Source: Deltaproteobacteria bacterium SG8_13 (GTDB lineage: Bacteria > Desulfobacterota > Desulfobacteria > Desulfobacterales > SG8-13). Taken from it: 64,000 nt of DNA. The DNA is taken from assembly GCA_001303025.1 (NCBI GenBank), contig LJNK01000027.1, forward strand, positions 1 to 64,000, in the 5' to 3' direction. Of this stretch, positions 8,997 through 17,496 are shown in pieces; position 1 is the first letter of the stretch; every line of letters starts with the position of its first letter. Under the pieces are notes generated by a model, which was not told the DNA's origin, did not search any database, and worked only from the letters and a program-made list of their open reading frames with translations. A program made the position numbers and the translations under genes.

Positions 8997-9565
8997 CTGA
9001 TCCCGAGAAGTTCTTGCCTGAATTTCTGATCGATCGGGTTATCTCCGACCCATATGGAAAAGAGGGCCGCAGCAAAATCGGCCCCTTCGATAACCCCGAC
9101 TACGCTTCCGTTTCTCGCCAGCTCGGTTCCCTTACCGGGGATGTAGGTGACGGCGTAGCGATCACCCTTTTCCACCGACTCGTATAACGAGTTGTGGTAG
9201 TCGATTCGGGAACGCAGTCGTTTGATTTCCGACGACGAGATCGATTTGCGCAGTGCTTCGTCGGTGGCATTCCCGAAATCCTTTGCGTCAAACGGACGAA
9301 GGTAGGAAACTTCAAATCGCTTTGCCGTATCGTCGAGGACCTCATCCACAGACGCGTCCGATTCCAGGTAAAAGGCAGCGGTGTAGACTTTGAACACGCG
9401 GAGATACTTGAGAATCCCCGTGCCCGTCATTCTCAGCTCCTTTCGGTCCTGGACGATGACGCTTGCAAAGGAAGCCCCGTTGGGGCTGGTATCCGAAACA
9501 GCCGACGAGGGATGTGAAACCACAGCCAGCGTCAAGCCCAAGCCGGTTAGAAAGATTTTTCTCAT
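8993..9565 (-). CDS. Chalcone-isomerase-like (Chalcone_3 type) exported protein
   Basis: A 190-residue protein with an N-terminal signal peptide (basic MRK, hydrophobic core, then a PSSAVS-like cleavage region near residue 20). The mature part contains the TGTGILKYLRVFKVYTAAFYL block and a C-terminal DNPIDQKFRQELLG-like end typical of bacterial chalcone-isomerase-fold proteins that bind fatty acids in the periplasm. It is the first gene of the minus-strand lipid operon. The start is ATG 9565 with GGAAGG upstream; the longer frame back to 9646 lacks a ribosome site and would bury the signal peptide. It probably binds acyl chains rather than isomerising chalcones. Confidence 0.82.
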   Translation of the reverse strand: MRKIFLTGLGLTLAVVSHPSSAVSDTSPNGASFASVIVQDRKELRMTGTGILKYLRVFKVYTAAFYLESDASVDEVLDDTAKRFEVSYLRPFDAKDFGNATDEALRKSISSSEIKRLRSRIDYHNSLYESVEKGDRYAVTYIPGKGTELARNGSVVGVIEGADFAAALFSIWVGDNPIDQKFRQELLGIR

Positions 9566-9857
9566 CGCTGCATCCTTCCGAAATACGAGGTTGTACCTAA
9601 GTTCGGCATTTTTCAACCATTTGCAATGTGGGAAGTATCGGAGCACAATAGTAGGGTATAGCTACAATTTTCAGGGGCACGCTTCCTGTCCGAACCGCTT
9701 GGAGCGTTAACAGACAATCGGAGTTGTCCCGACGGATGATGCCAGCCCGGGAGAGAAACGGTTCGTTTCGATAGGCCCGCCCTACCGATAGACCCCGTTG
9801 ATTTTGGTATTGAATCTTTTCGTCCAGTGCTCATATTGCCTGTCGTAAGAAGTTGCC
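9566..9857. other. Intergenic region between divergent lipid-region transcripts
   Basis: This 292 bp gap lies between the start of the minus-strand lipid operon and the start of the plus-strand DUF2062 gene, so it should contain promoters for both. The stretch next to the operon is AT-rich compared with its surroundings. I could not pick a convincing -35/-10 pair in either direction. A minus-strand open frame inside it (9613-9834) has no family-like features and no ribosome site, and I consider it spurious. Confidence 0.5.
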
Positions 9858-10403
9858 ATGATGCCCGCTCATCGATCAGACGGTATGATCATGAAAGGAT
9901 CTTGTTCACTAAATTTTGGAAGGTTACGGCACCATTTATCGGCACTGGCCCGCGAAGGAATGAGCCAAAACCGGATGGCCGCTTGCATTGCCGTAGGGGT
10001 CTGTATGGGGGTTTTCCCGGTTTTGGGGACGACTACCATCCTATGCGCCGTTGCCGCCCTGCTCTTCCGGTTAAACCTGCCGCTGATTCAACTGGTCAAC
10101 TATGCAGTTTACCCGCTGCAAATCATTCTGCTGGGGCCGTTTTACGCCGCCGGCAGCTGGCTGTTCGGCAGCCGCCTGCCGGTCGAATTCGGTCGGCAAC
10201 TGATCGCTTCCATGCAGACCGATTTATGGGAAAGCCTGCTGCAACTTGGGAGTTTAACCCTCTACGCGATATCGGCATGGCTGCTGATCAGTCCGGCGAT
10301 CGTTCTATCACTGTGGGGATTGTCGAAACCGGCACTCGGGAAAGTGCAATCAGTGGTCCAAAAAGCGCAGCACCCGCGGAAACTTTCGAAAAACCGTAGC
10401 TGA
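9858..10403 (+). CDS. DUF2062 domain-containing membrane protein
   Basis: A 181-residue protein of the DUF2062 family. The block IAVGVCMGVFPVLGTTTILC followed by the NLPLIQLVNYAVYPLQIILLGPFY segment is typical, with three to four membrane helices. The family's function is unknown; members occur in lipid and exopolysaccharide loci. It precedes the lipocalin by 11 bp and is likely co-transcribed with it. Three closely spaced in-frame ATGs (9858, 9861, 9885) leave the true start open, and none has a strong ribosome site. Confidence 0.8.
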   Translation: MMPAHRSDGMIMKGSCSLNFGRLRHHLSALAREGMSQNRMAACIAVGVCMGVFPVLGTTTILCAVAALLFRLNLPLIQLVNYAVYPLQIILLGPFYAAGSWLFGSRLPVEFGRQLIASMQTDLWESLLQLGSLTLYAISAWLLISPAIVLSLWGLSKPALGKVQSVVQKAQHPRKLSKNRS

Positions 10404-10414
10404 GGAAGTGAGTA

Positions 10415-10954
10415 ATGAGAAACACGTTGCTTTTAATTCTATTTTCACCAATGATTTTAATGGGATGTCAAACAATGGAACCGATACACACGGTCAGCCA
10501 CGTCGACCTGGATCGCTTCATGGGAAGTTGGTATGTGATTGCCAGCATACCGACATTTATCGAAAAGGATGCTTACAACGCGGTTGAATCTTATCGCCTC
10601 GCCCATGATGGAACCGTCGAGACAACCTTCACATTCAACAAAGGCGGCTATGACGGTCCACTGAAGACCTACCGCCCGCGGGGGTACGTTCGGGACAAAG
10701 TTTCAAACGCGGTTTGGGGCATGCAGTTCATATGGCCGATCAGGGCAGAATATCGGGTCATATATCTTTCAGAGGATTATTCACAAACCGTGATTGGACG
10801 AACCAAGCGAGACTATGTTTGGATCATGGCACGCCAGCCATCTATTTCCGATGAGGCGTATCAGCGGATTGTCGGCTTCCTGAAGGAACAGAATTATGAC
10901 CCGACGAAGCTGCGGATCGTTCCACATAAAGCCATAGCGGGTGAGAAAGGATAA
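10415..10954 (+). CDS. blc: Outer-membrane lipocalin lipoprotein (Blc-like)
   Basis: A 179-residue lipocalin. A lipoprotein signal peptide ends in the lipobox LMGC (Cys at about residue 18). The lipocalin signature follows: DLDRFMGSWYVIASIPTFIEKDAY near residue 30, with the conserved GxW, and a later TVIGRTKRDYVWIMARQP strand. Family members bind fatty acids or lysophospholipids at the outer membrane and are linked to membrane-stress repair. GAGGAAG precedes the ATG. Its place beside the acyl-modification genes supports a lipid-carrier role for the modified chains. Confidence 0.9.
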   Translation: MRNTLLLILFSPMILMGCQTMEPIHTVSHVDLDRFMGSWYVIASIPTFIEKDAYNAVESYRLAHDGTVETTFTFNKGGYDGPLKTYRPRGYVRDKVSNAVWGMQFIWPIRAEYRVIYLSEDYSQTVIGRTKRDYVWIMARQPSISDEAYQRIVGFLKEQNYDPTKLRIVPHKAIAGEKG

Positions 10955-11014
10955 GAGGAGCAACCATTTTTGAAGGGGGAAAGAATTGCATGCGTAGCTT
11001 GGTCCGGTCGAAGC

Positions 11015-11416
11015 TTACATGAGCCGGACTGCCACCGCGAAACTGGCTCCGGAAACCAGCGTGCACAGGCAAACCCCCCAAACCACGTCAACAACCACGA
11101 TCAGGACCGGCCAATCTTTTATCGTGGCCAAATTCGTCAGGTCATAGGTTGCGTAAGTGAAAAAGCCGTAAAGAGCCCCCAAAAGAGCCGCCTGCCCCAG
11201 AGAACGTTGTGCGATTGCCGGCCGCACTGCAAAGAAAATGATACCGGCGACATAGATCAGGTAGAAGATTGCGGCCGCGGCCCGATTCACGTCTTCGCTC
11301 AGGATGAATCTTAATTTCCGGCGATAGAAACCTTTAGCGACATGCCCCAGCCAAATCATATCGATGACGAAAAAAACAAGAATCGTCAGTGCATAGAGTT
11401 TCAGATAAAACGTCAT
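11015..11416 (-). CDS. DUF2177 family membrane protein
   Basis: A 133-residue protein with four hydrophobic helices. The signature FFVIDMIWLGHVAKGFYR near the N-terminus and the GALYGFFTYATYDLTNLATIKDWP block are diagnostic of DUF2177. The function is unknown; the family often accompanies CFA synthase/DUF1295 loci, consistent with its position here, where it converges on the lipocalin gene. The start was placed at ATG 11416 because GGGAGG sits about 8 bp upstream; the ATG at 11422 is too close to it, and the longer frame to 11512 adds a non-family leader. Confidence 0.85.
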   Translation of the reverse strand: MTFYLKLYALTILVFFVIDMIWLGHVAKGFYRRKLRFILSEDVNRAAAAIFYLIYVAGIIFFAVRPAIAQRSLGQAALLGALYGFFTYATYDLTNLATIKDWPVLIVVVDVVWGVCLCTLVSGASFAVAVRLM

Positions 11417-11642
11417 TCTCATCGCCTCCCATTTGTTTTTCTGTTGATTTTTCCATCCTAATGCTTCACAAACAGCAGTTCCATAGGGCCACGGCATGCC
11501 TTTGCAGCACACATTTCCGGTAAAACAACGGATCAGCGGGCAGTGGCATTTGATAACGTGAACAAATTGTGCTTTTATTCGACATTCTGAATGTTGGCCT
11601 CACAGGATTCATGGGCTGCTGCGTCTTCAGGATTGGATATCG

Positions 11643-13100
11643 ATGAATTACCCCACTATCGCAAATGTCCTGGGAAAGCTGATGATCGTCACCGGCAGTT
11701 CCATGGTGCTGCCGTTGATCTGCTCGCTATACTACGGCGAAGACGACCTGTACGCGATAGCCGTTTCCGGTGTAATCATTATCGGGCTGGGGATGCCGCT
11801 GTGGCGGATCTTTCGCAAACACCAGGAGCTGGGCCTGAAGGACGGCTATTTTATCGCCTTTTTCGGATGGGTTCTCATCTCGGCGCTTTCCGGCCTGCCG
11901 TTTATGATCCACGGATCGATACCCGCCTTCACCGACGCTTTTTTCGAAATGATGTCCGGCTATACCACCAGCGGAGCGACCATACTAACGGACATCGAAG
12001 TGCTCCCCCGCGGCCTGTTGTTCTGGCGCAGCCAGACCCATCTGCTCGGCGGAATGGGATTTTTGACCCTGACCGTTATATTCCTGCCCCACGGAATGGG
12101 GGGGTTGCGCCTGTTTCGGGCCGAGTCGAGCCCCGGTCAGGTGATTACCAAGGAAAAATTCATCCCCCGCAACCGCGACACGATGATCTGGCTCTGGGGC
12201 ATCTACATGGGCCTCAATCTGCTGGAAACCCTGCTGTTGTGTCTGGGCGGCATGTCGGTGTTCGACGCGCTGTGTCACTCCTTCGGGACGGTGTCGACCT
12301 CCGGGTATTCGCCTTACAACGCCAGCATCGGGCACTACAACAATGCCTACTTTGACTGGGTGGTTATCGTCTTCATGTTTTTGGGCGGCATGACGTTCAT
12401 GCTCTTTTACCACATGCTGCAGGGCAACTGGCGCGTCATCCGAATCAATACCGAATTTCGCTGGTATGTGGGATTCATGGTTTTTTTCTGCGGCATCGTA
12501 TCATGGATCCTCTGGAAGGAACATACATACGGCAGCCTGTTCGATTCGATCCGCTACGCCTCCTTCCAGGTGACCTCTATCCTGACAACCACCGGATTCA
12601 CCACCGCCGATTACGAACAGTGGCCCCAGGCAGCGCAGATGTTCCTCTATGCGGTGTGCTTTATCGGCGCCTGCGCCGGATCGACCACCAGCGGCATCAA
12701 GGTGGTTCATTATGTACTGATCTGGAAATTCGGGGTTGCGGCAATCAAGCGCATCTTTTTCCGGCCGATGTCGGTGATATCGATCCAAATGAATCAGCGC
12801 CCGGTCGAGTCTCAAATCGTCGATCTGGCCGTGTGCTATTTTATCGTCAACATCTTCTTGGTACTGGGCGGGGGGTGTTTCATGGTGCTGGTGGATCGGA
12901 TGGACTATCTCACCGCCATGAGTTCGGTGATCGCCACGCTGATGAACATCGGGCCGGGATTCGGCGCGGTGGGCCCGTCTGAAAATTACGCGTTTATTTC
13001 CGACGTCGGAAAATGGTTCCTGTCCTGGAACATGCTGGTGGGTCGATTGGAAATGTTTTCGGCACTGGTGATATTTTACCCGTCGTTCTGGAAACGGTAG
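11643..13100 (+). CDS. trkH: Trk system potassium uptake protein TrkH
   Basis: A 485-residue inner-membrane K+ channel subunit. The four half-filter repeats with their glycines are visible: TTSGATIL (about residue 112), VSTSGYSPY (about 220), TTTGFTTADY (about 317) and NIGPGFGAVG (about 440). It conducts K+ driven by the membrane potential and needs the cytosolic NAD/ATP-binding TrkA, encoded just beyond it on the opposite strand. The two stop codons are only 3 bp apart, so trkH and trkA are convergent rather than in one operon. The long overlapping frame at 11591-12355 is a shadow. Confidence 0.95.
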   Translation: MNYPTIANVLGKLMIVTGSSMVLPLICSLYYGEDDLYAIAVSGVIIIGLGMPLWRIFRKHQELGLKDGYFIAFFGWVLISALSGLPFMIHGSIPAFTDAFFEMMSGYTTSGATILTDIEVLPRGLLFWRSQTHLLGGMGFLTLTVIFLPHGMGGLRLFRAESSPGQVITKEKFIPRNRDTMIWLWGIYMGLNLLETLLLCLGGMSVFDALCHSFGTVSTSGYSPYNASIGHYNNAYFDWVVIVFMFLGGMTFMLFYHMLQGNWRVIRINTEFRWYVGFMVFFCGIVSWILWKEHTYGSLFDSIRYASFQVTSILTTTGFTTADYEQWPQAAQMFLYAVCFIGACAGSTTSGIKVVHYVLIWKFGVAAIKRIFFRPMSVISIQMNQRPVESQIVDLAVCYFIVNIFLVLGGGCFMVLVDRMDYLTAMSSVIATLMNIGPGFGAVGPSENYAFISDVGKWFLSWNMLVGRLEMFSALVIFYPSFWKR

Positions 13101-13103
13101 GTT

Positions 13104-14510
13104 TCAAGCCAAAAACAACGTCTGCACATCTTTCAAATGCTGGGACATGCAAACCACGATCACCCGCTCATCGCTTTGAATGTGAGTGTCTCCGACAGCC
13201 ACATGCCAGGTGCCATCTCGATGGATCGCTCCGATCATGATCTTGCCGTAGTAGAAAGAATCCATTTTGGATAGCGGCTTGGCGGTAATCGGCGAGCCGG
13301 GGGCGGCAACGATTTCCACCACTTCGGCATCGAAACCATGCAGGTGGGCCACGGAAAGCACTTCTCCCCTGCGGATGAATTTCAGGATCTCATTGCCCGC
13401 CAGTATTTTCTTGTTCATGGCGATATCCGACCCCATGGTCGCCGCCAGCGTCAGGTAATCTTCCTTGTTCACCAGTGCGATACACTTTCTCTGCTTGCCG
13501 GGTGAGCGGCCGTTGTGTGAATTCATCAGGTGTTTGGCGAGCACGCAGCTCATGATGTTGGTTTCGTTCTCGCCGGTGGCGGTAATGAAGGTATCCATTT
13601 CCAACAATCCCGCAGAAACCAGTACATCTGACTCCGACCCGTCACCGTACAGCACCTCCGTGTTGGACAGTTCGTGGGAGAGTTCCTGGGCAAAGCGTTC
13701 ATCCTTCTCGATCAGTCTGACCTCCACCGTTTTCCCCAGCAGCCCGGCCAGGCGTCGCCCCACCAGGCCGCCTCCCAGGATCATCACCCGGTGTCGCTTC
13801 TGCTGCTCGACGCCTGTCATTCTCATCAGAAGGGGCAGGTTTTCACTCTTGGCCATAAAAAAGGCCTGGTCCTGCGGCAGCAGCTCGTCTTCGCCGCCGG
13901 GGATCAGTGTGGTGATCCCCCGCGCAATGGCGACAATCCGAAACGGAAACTCACGATACTCCTTGGCGATATCTATCAGGTTCCTGTAGGCCAGCGGAGA
14001 TTTATCATGGATGCGGGTGGCCATGACCTGTATTTGCCCCCCGGCAACATCGATGATGTCGTTTCCGGCCCGCAGTTTGATGAGCCTGAAAATTTCCTGG
14101 GCCGCCAGCTCCTCCGGGTGGATAATCAGGTCGATTTTCAGGTCCACGGCCTTCAGGACGGAATCTTCGCCGCCGAACTCCGTGGAACGAACCCGGGCGA
14201 TTTTACGTGGAATGCCGAAACGGTCGGCAATCAGGCAGGCCATCATGTTCACCGCATCGTTGTTGGTGACCGCGATCAGGTAATCCATCTTCTCGGCACC
14301 GGCTTCCCGCCAGCATTCGATGCTCATGGCATTGCCCTGTATCAGGCGGGCATCCAGAATCCCGTCGGCATGCCGGATCATACTACCGTCCGACTCGATG
14401 GCGGTGATGGCGTAGCCTTCATGCACCAGGCGCTTGGCCAGATAATAGCCGACGCCCCCCAGCCCCATGATCAGGATGTTGGTCGATTCCGCTGGTTTGC
14501 TTTGTTTCAT
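13104..14510 (-). CDS. trkA: Trk system potassium uptake regulatory protein TrkA
   Basis: A 468-residue cytosolic regulator made of two RCK (KTN) repeats. Each repeat starts with a Rossmann motif: GLGGVGYYLAKRL near residue 16 and GGGLVGRRLAGLL near residue 240. Each is followed by an acidic strand-2 end and a TrkA_C domain. It binds nucleotide and gates TrkH, which is encoded tail to tail with it. The duplicated form matches the usual E. coli-type TrkA length. The protein starts with MKQSKPAEST and has no export signal. Confidence 0.95.
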   Translation of the reverse strand: MKQSKPAESTNILIMGLGGVGYYLAKRLVHEGYAITAIESDGSMIRHADGILDARLIQGNAMSIECWREAGAEKMDYLIAVTNNDAVNMMACLIADRFGIPRKIARVRSTEFGGEDSVLKAVDLKIDLIIHPEELAAQEIFRLIKLRAGNDIIDVAGGQIQVMATRIHDKSPLAYRNLIDIAKEYREFPFRIVAIARGITTLIPGGEDELLPQDQAFFMAKSENLPLLMRMTGVEQQKRHRVMILGGGLVGRRLAGLLGKTVEVRLIEKDERFAQELSHELSNTEVLYGDGSESDVLVSAGLLEMDTFITATGENETNIMSCVLAKHLMNSHNGRSPGKQRKCIALVNKEDYLTLAATMGSDIAMNKKILAGNEILKFIRRGEVLSVAHLHGFDAEVVEIVAAPGSPITAKPLSKMDSFYYGKIMIGAIHRDGTWHVAVGDTHIQSDERVIVVCMSQHLKDVQTLFLA

Positions 14511-14823
14511 TGTTCAACAGTTCTGTCGATGTGAAGCGCCTGAAGGGTCCGCAGGTGTCTGAAAAGCGGACGCAGCCCGATGCGACCATCCGGGTCAGCC
14601 GCGCTGTGATGCGTTTCTTGATCCGTACAACTGCGACCGGGTCATAACCCGAACACCGGTAATCAAATACGCAACGGGGTCTCTTTTGTCAAATGAAACG
14701 GCCGTTGGATGCCCCTGTGCAGGTGCCGGCTGTCGATGGTCAATTCTGCGCCGGATACCATCATCGTTTCGACATCTTCAGGATACCGGTCGCACGCGTT
14801 TGTCCGCATCTCCGAATATCCCC
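14511..14823. other. Non-coding gap upstream of trkA
   Basis: These 313 bp separate the trkA start from the tRNA terminator. Short open frames here (for example those starting at 14686 and 14693) run into the tRNA-Glu gene and have no family-like features, so I do not call them. No clear promoter hexamers or repeats were found, although the trkA promoter must lie within it. Confidence 0.5.
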
Positions 14824-14863
14824 AAAAGAGAAAGGGACATCGGCACGGACCCGATCTCCCTTT
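14824..14863 (-). terminator. Rho-independent terminator after tRNA-Glu
   Basis: On the minus strand an arm beginning AAAGGGA (plus 14863 downwards) pairs with an arm ending TCCCTTT. The twelve base pairs are interrupted by one G-G mismatch around a 7-nt loop, and CTCTTTT follows directly. It lies 7 bp beyond the CCA end of tRNA-Glu, the right place to end the two-tRNA transcript. Confidence 0.85.
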
Positions 14864-14870
14864 TGCACAT

Positions 14871-14948
14871 TGGCGTCCCCAAGGGGATTTGAACCCCTGT
14901 TGCCGGCGTGAAAGGCCGGTGTCCTGGACCTGGCTAGACGATGGGGAC
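14871..14948 (-). tRNA. tRNA-Glu (anticodon TTC)
   Basis: A complete cloverleaf can be folded: acceptor GTCCCCA/TGGGGAC, D arm GTCT/AGGAC region, anticodon stem CCGGC/GCCGG with loop CTTTCAC (anticodon TTC), and T arm with loop TTCAAAT. The discriminator is G and the CCA end is encoded. It is the second gene of a tRNA operon behind tRNA-Lys. Confidence 0.96.
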
Positions 14949-15020
14949 GAAGTTTTGTCCTGTATGCTGCCGCTGAGCGGATAAACGGTGCAGCGGCCTT
15001 TCGCAAAGCGATTATGGCGC

Positions 15021-15096
15021 TGGTGGGCCGTGTTGGACTCGAACCAACGACTCTCTGCTTAAAAGGCAGATACTCTACCGACTGAGTTAACGGCCC
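15021..15096 (-). tRNA. tRNA-Lys (anticodon TTT)
   Basis: The cloverleaf is complete: acceptor GGGCCGT/ACGGCCC, anticodon stem TCTGC/GCAGA with loop CTTTTAA (anticodon TTT), and T stem GTTGG/CCAAC with TTCGAGT loop. The discriminator is A and CCA is encoded. It is the first gene of the Lys-Glu operon, 72 bp before tRNA-Glu. Confidence 0.96.
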
Positions 15097-15109
15097 GCGA
15101 AAGTGCATT

Positions 15110-15138
15110 TATGTAACGACAAATTCATCGATTGTCAA
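15110..15138 (-). promoter_or_regulatory. Sigma-70 promoter of the tRNA-Lys/Glu operon
   Basis: A perfect TTGACA (-35, plus 15133-15138) is followed after 17 bp by TACATA (-10, plus 15110-15115), about 13 bp before the mature 5' end of tRNA-Lys. Spacing and position are as expected for a stable-RNA promoter. Confidence 0.75.
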
Positions 15139-15218
15139 CCCCCAAAATGGCCGTCGGACTGGTCGCTGCCGCCCTGCAACCCGTGTTTGGTGTTTGGCCG
15201 GCGGGGGAAAAGAAGCAG

Positions 15219-15965
15219 TCAGGTCGCCAGCACGAAAATGCCGTAGACGATTCCGACTGCAAGAACAAGCCAATCGCGCCGGGTGGCGGTCAACCGGTGA
15301 CCGGTTCGATCATCGGTGTAGCAGCGGGCCTCCATGGCGATCGACAGGCGGTCGGCGGCTGAAAAAGAACGACGCAGAAACGGTATGGCCAGCCAGGTGA
15401 GACGGTAGACGGGATTTATCCGGTTTTCCACCCCGCGGGCACGCTGGGCATCCATGGTCTCTGCAAACTGTACCGACAGCAGCGGTATCAGCCGCAGCAA
15501 AAGGCCAAACATGGTACCGATCCGTGCCGCGGGAAGACCTGGAAAAGGCTTCAGAAACCATTCGACCGCCGCTTTGATCTCTGCCGGCCGGGTTGTAATT
15601 ACCAGGGTCGTCCCCAGCAAAACGACCAGCAGCATTCGCGCCGCAATCAGCGCGCCGGCTGCCGCCCCCTGGCGAGAAAAGGAGAGCCAGTAAAGGCGAA
15701 ACACCGCTTCACCCGGCATGGTGAAAGCCCGGACGAGAAAAACCAGTAACAACAGGACCAGAAGATAGCGAAGTTCTGTGGTTAGCGATTTAAAGGAACA
15801 GCCCAGGAAGGAAAGTAGAGCGATCTGTCCGCACGCAAGCAGCGCCAGATGCAGCGCCCCGGCTTTTACTACCGACAGGCTCAACACAATCAAAATGACA
15901 AACTTGAACCGGGCATCAAGTGCATGCAGCGCGCCGGTACCCAAACGGTAGCTGATCGGGCTCAT
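15219..15965 (-). CDS. bioN: ECF transporter transmembrane component EcfT (BioN/CbiQ type)
   Basis: A 248-residue membrane protein. The N-terminal SPISYRLGTGALHALDARFK motif and the two coupling-helix motifs (QRARGVE and MEARCYTD, containing Ala-Arg-Gly/Cys) are those of energy-coupling-factor T components, which link substrate-binding BioY to the ATPase. The order bioY-ecfA-ecfT on one strand, next to birA, indicates a dedicated biotin importer. The start ATG 15965 lies 5 bp past the ATPase stop with GGGAG upstream; the frame extending to 16007 would overlap the ATPase gene. Confidence 0.9.
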   Translation of the reverse strand: MSPISYRLGTGALHALDARFKFVILIVLSLSVVKAGALHLALLACGQIALLSFLGCSFKSLTTELRYLLVLLLLVFLVRAFTMPGEAVFRLYWLSFSRQGAAAGALIAARMLLVVLLGTTLVITTRPAEIKAAVEWFLKPFPGLPAARIGTMFGLLLRLIPLLSVQFAETMDAQRARGVENRINPVYRLTWLAIPFLRRSFSAADRLSIAMEARCYTDDRTGHRLTATRRDWLVLAVGIVYGIFVLAT

Positions 15966-15970
15966 CCGGA

Positions 15971-16711
15971 TCACTCCCGCCGGTTCGCCGGCCACCCGCA
16001 TGTGCATGGCTTGCGAACACCGAAGTCACCGACTTCATTAGCAATTTGTACCGGAAAGCCGTCTCGGACGATTCTGCCGGCCTGCATGACGATCAACCGG
16101 TCGGCGATGAAAAGCACCGGTTCCAGATCATGCGTGGTGACGATAACGGTGTAGCCGTCATTCTTTAAACGGCAGATTTCAGCGACAATGCTGCGAACAC
16201 CGGTATCGTCGAGGCTGGCAAAGGGTTCGTCGAAAGCCACGACACTCGGTCCCATTGCCAGTATGCCGGCCAGTGCCAGCCGCCGTTTCTCCCCGCCGGA
16301 AAGCAGGTGCGGGGGCTTGTCTGCCAGCGCTTTCAACCCGACGGACTCCAGCGCAGCAGATACCCGGCGATCCACTTCTGCCGGGTCCAGCCGCAGGTTT
16401 TGCGGCCCAAAGGCTACGTCGGAGGCCACCGTTTCGCCGACAATCTGGCTGTCGGGTTCCTGAAACACCAGCCCCACTTTGCGCCGGGCTCTTCTGACAT
16501 CTGCAGATACCGGCATGCCGTCTATCCGCACAATGCCTGCTGTGGGGTTCAGCAACCCGTTGAGGTGCCGCAGCAGCGTTGTTTTTCCCGACCCGTTTGA
16601 TCCGGCGATCACCACGAAAGAACCCTTGGAAATCGATAGGCGGATACCGTCCAGGCCCACCGTTCCGTCGGGAAATTGATGCTTCAGGTTTTCGAGTTCG
16701 ACGATGTTCAT
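15971..16711 (-). CDS. bioM: ECF transporter ATPase EcfA (BioM)
   Basis: A 246-residue ABC ATPase. Walker A GSNGSGKTT lies near residue 38, a Q-loop at VFQEPDSQI, the ABC signature LLSGGEKRRLALAG near 142, Walker B VVAFDEPFASLDD near 162 and the switch His in VTTHDLEP. It powers biotin uptake together with EcfT and BioY. It starts 18 bp after the bioY stop. A single ATPase gene (rather than an EcfA1/A2 pair) fits the dedicated group I BioMNY arrangement. Confidence 0.92.
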   Translation of the reverse strand: MNIVELENLKHQFPDGTVGLDGIRLSISKGSFVVIAGSNGSGKTTLLRHLNGLLNPTAGIVRIDGMPVSADVRRARRKVGLVFQEPDSQIVGETVASDVAFGPQNLRLDPAEVDRRVSAALESVGLKALADKPPHLLSGGEKRRLALAGILAMGPSVVAFDEPFASLDDTGVRSIVAEICRLKNDGYTVIVTTHDLEPVLFIADRLIVMQAGRIVRDGFPVQIANEVGDFGVRKPCTCGWPANRRE

Positions 16712-16728
16712 CGCGCTTCCGTCCGCCC

Positions 16729-17319
16729 TCAGGGAGTGGAGCCGGTCCTGCCGGCAGTTTCCATCCGCATCGGATCAGCTGCCGGCACTTCGGTCTGCAT
16801 GACAGGCCGCAGGGAACGGGCAATGGGAATGGCAGCAGCGATTTTCAGTGCATCACCGATCAAAAACGGCAACATGCCGACGGCCAGGGCCTTGGTCCAC
16901 GAAAGGCCGGTAACCACTTTCAGCCAGCTAACGCCGCAGGCATAAAGCAACAGCGTTCCGAGCACCATGGCCCCTGCCTCGCGCAGCAAGCGATGATCGG
17001 AACCTCGCGTCATCCGGCCGATGATGTAAACGGCGGGCAGATATCCGATCAAATACCCTCCGGTGGGTCCGATAAGCCGGCCGATCCCGGCCTGGCCACC
17101 GGCGAAAACCGGCAACCCGCAGAATCCGGCCAACAGGTATATGCCGACGCTGGCTAGACCCCAGCGTGGGCCGAGCAGCAACCCCGCCAGCATGACAAAT
17201 AGATTCTGCAGCACGATCGGCACCGGACCGATCGGCACGGCAATGAAGGCCCCCATGGCCGTAAGCGCGGCAAAAAGGGCGGCAAAGACACTCATGCGCA
17301 GGGAATGAGAATCGGTCAT
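16729..17319 (-). CDS. bioY: Biotin transporter substrate-binding subunit BioY
   Basis: A 196-residue membrane protein with six hydrophobic helices. Characteristic BioY blocks are PIGPVPIVLQNLFVMLAGLLLG and the GRLIGPTGGYLIGYLPA loop that closes over biotin. It captures biotin with high affinity and hands it to the EcfAT module encoded directly downstream. The start is ATG 17319, 5 bp behind AAGGAG; an in-frame GTG two codons earlier lies too near the ribosome site. A proline- and charge-rich C-terminal tail follows the last helix. Confidence 0.95.
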   Translation of the reverse strand: MTDSHSLRMSVFAALFAALTAMGAFIAVPIGPVPIVLQNLFVMLAGLLLGPRWGLASVGIYLLAGFCGLPVFAGGQAGIGRLIGPTGGYLIGYLPAVYIIGRMTRGSDHRLLREAGAMVLGTLLLYACGVSWLKVVTGLSWTKALAVGMLPFLIGDALKIAAAIPIARSLRPVMQTEVPAADPMRMETAGRTGSTP

Positions 17320-17496
17320 ATTCACTCCTTCCGGGCTTGGCTGCCGGCATACGCACGCCTGACAATCCGCCCCGGCTTTTTGAAAGGTGTTGGGGCAATG
17401 CGCACAAAACCCGCGTCACGCGTCATACTGGTGACCAACCGCCCCAGCAGCGAGGCACGCGCAACACCGAAATCCGGTCCTGTGCCTTGTGATCAT

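Noticed and set aside
11591-12355. 254-codon frame inside trkH
   Set aside because: It is a shifted shadow of a clear TrkH with all four filter repeats.
14686-15108. Open frames covering the tRNA-Glu and tRNA-Lys genes
   Set aside because: They translate tRNA sequence and have no family features.
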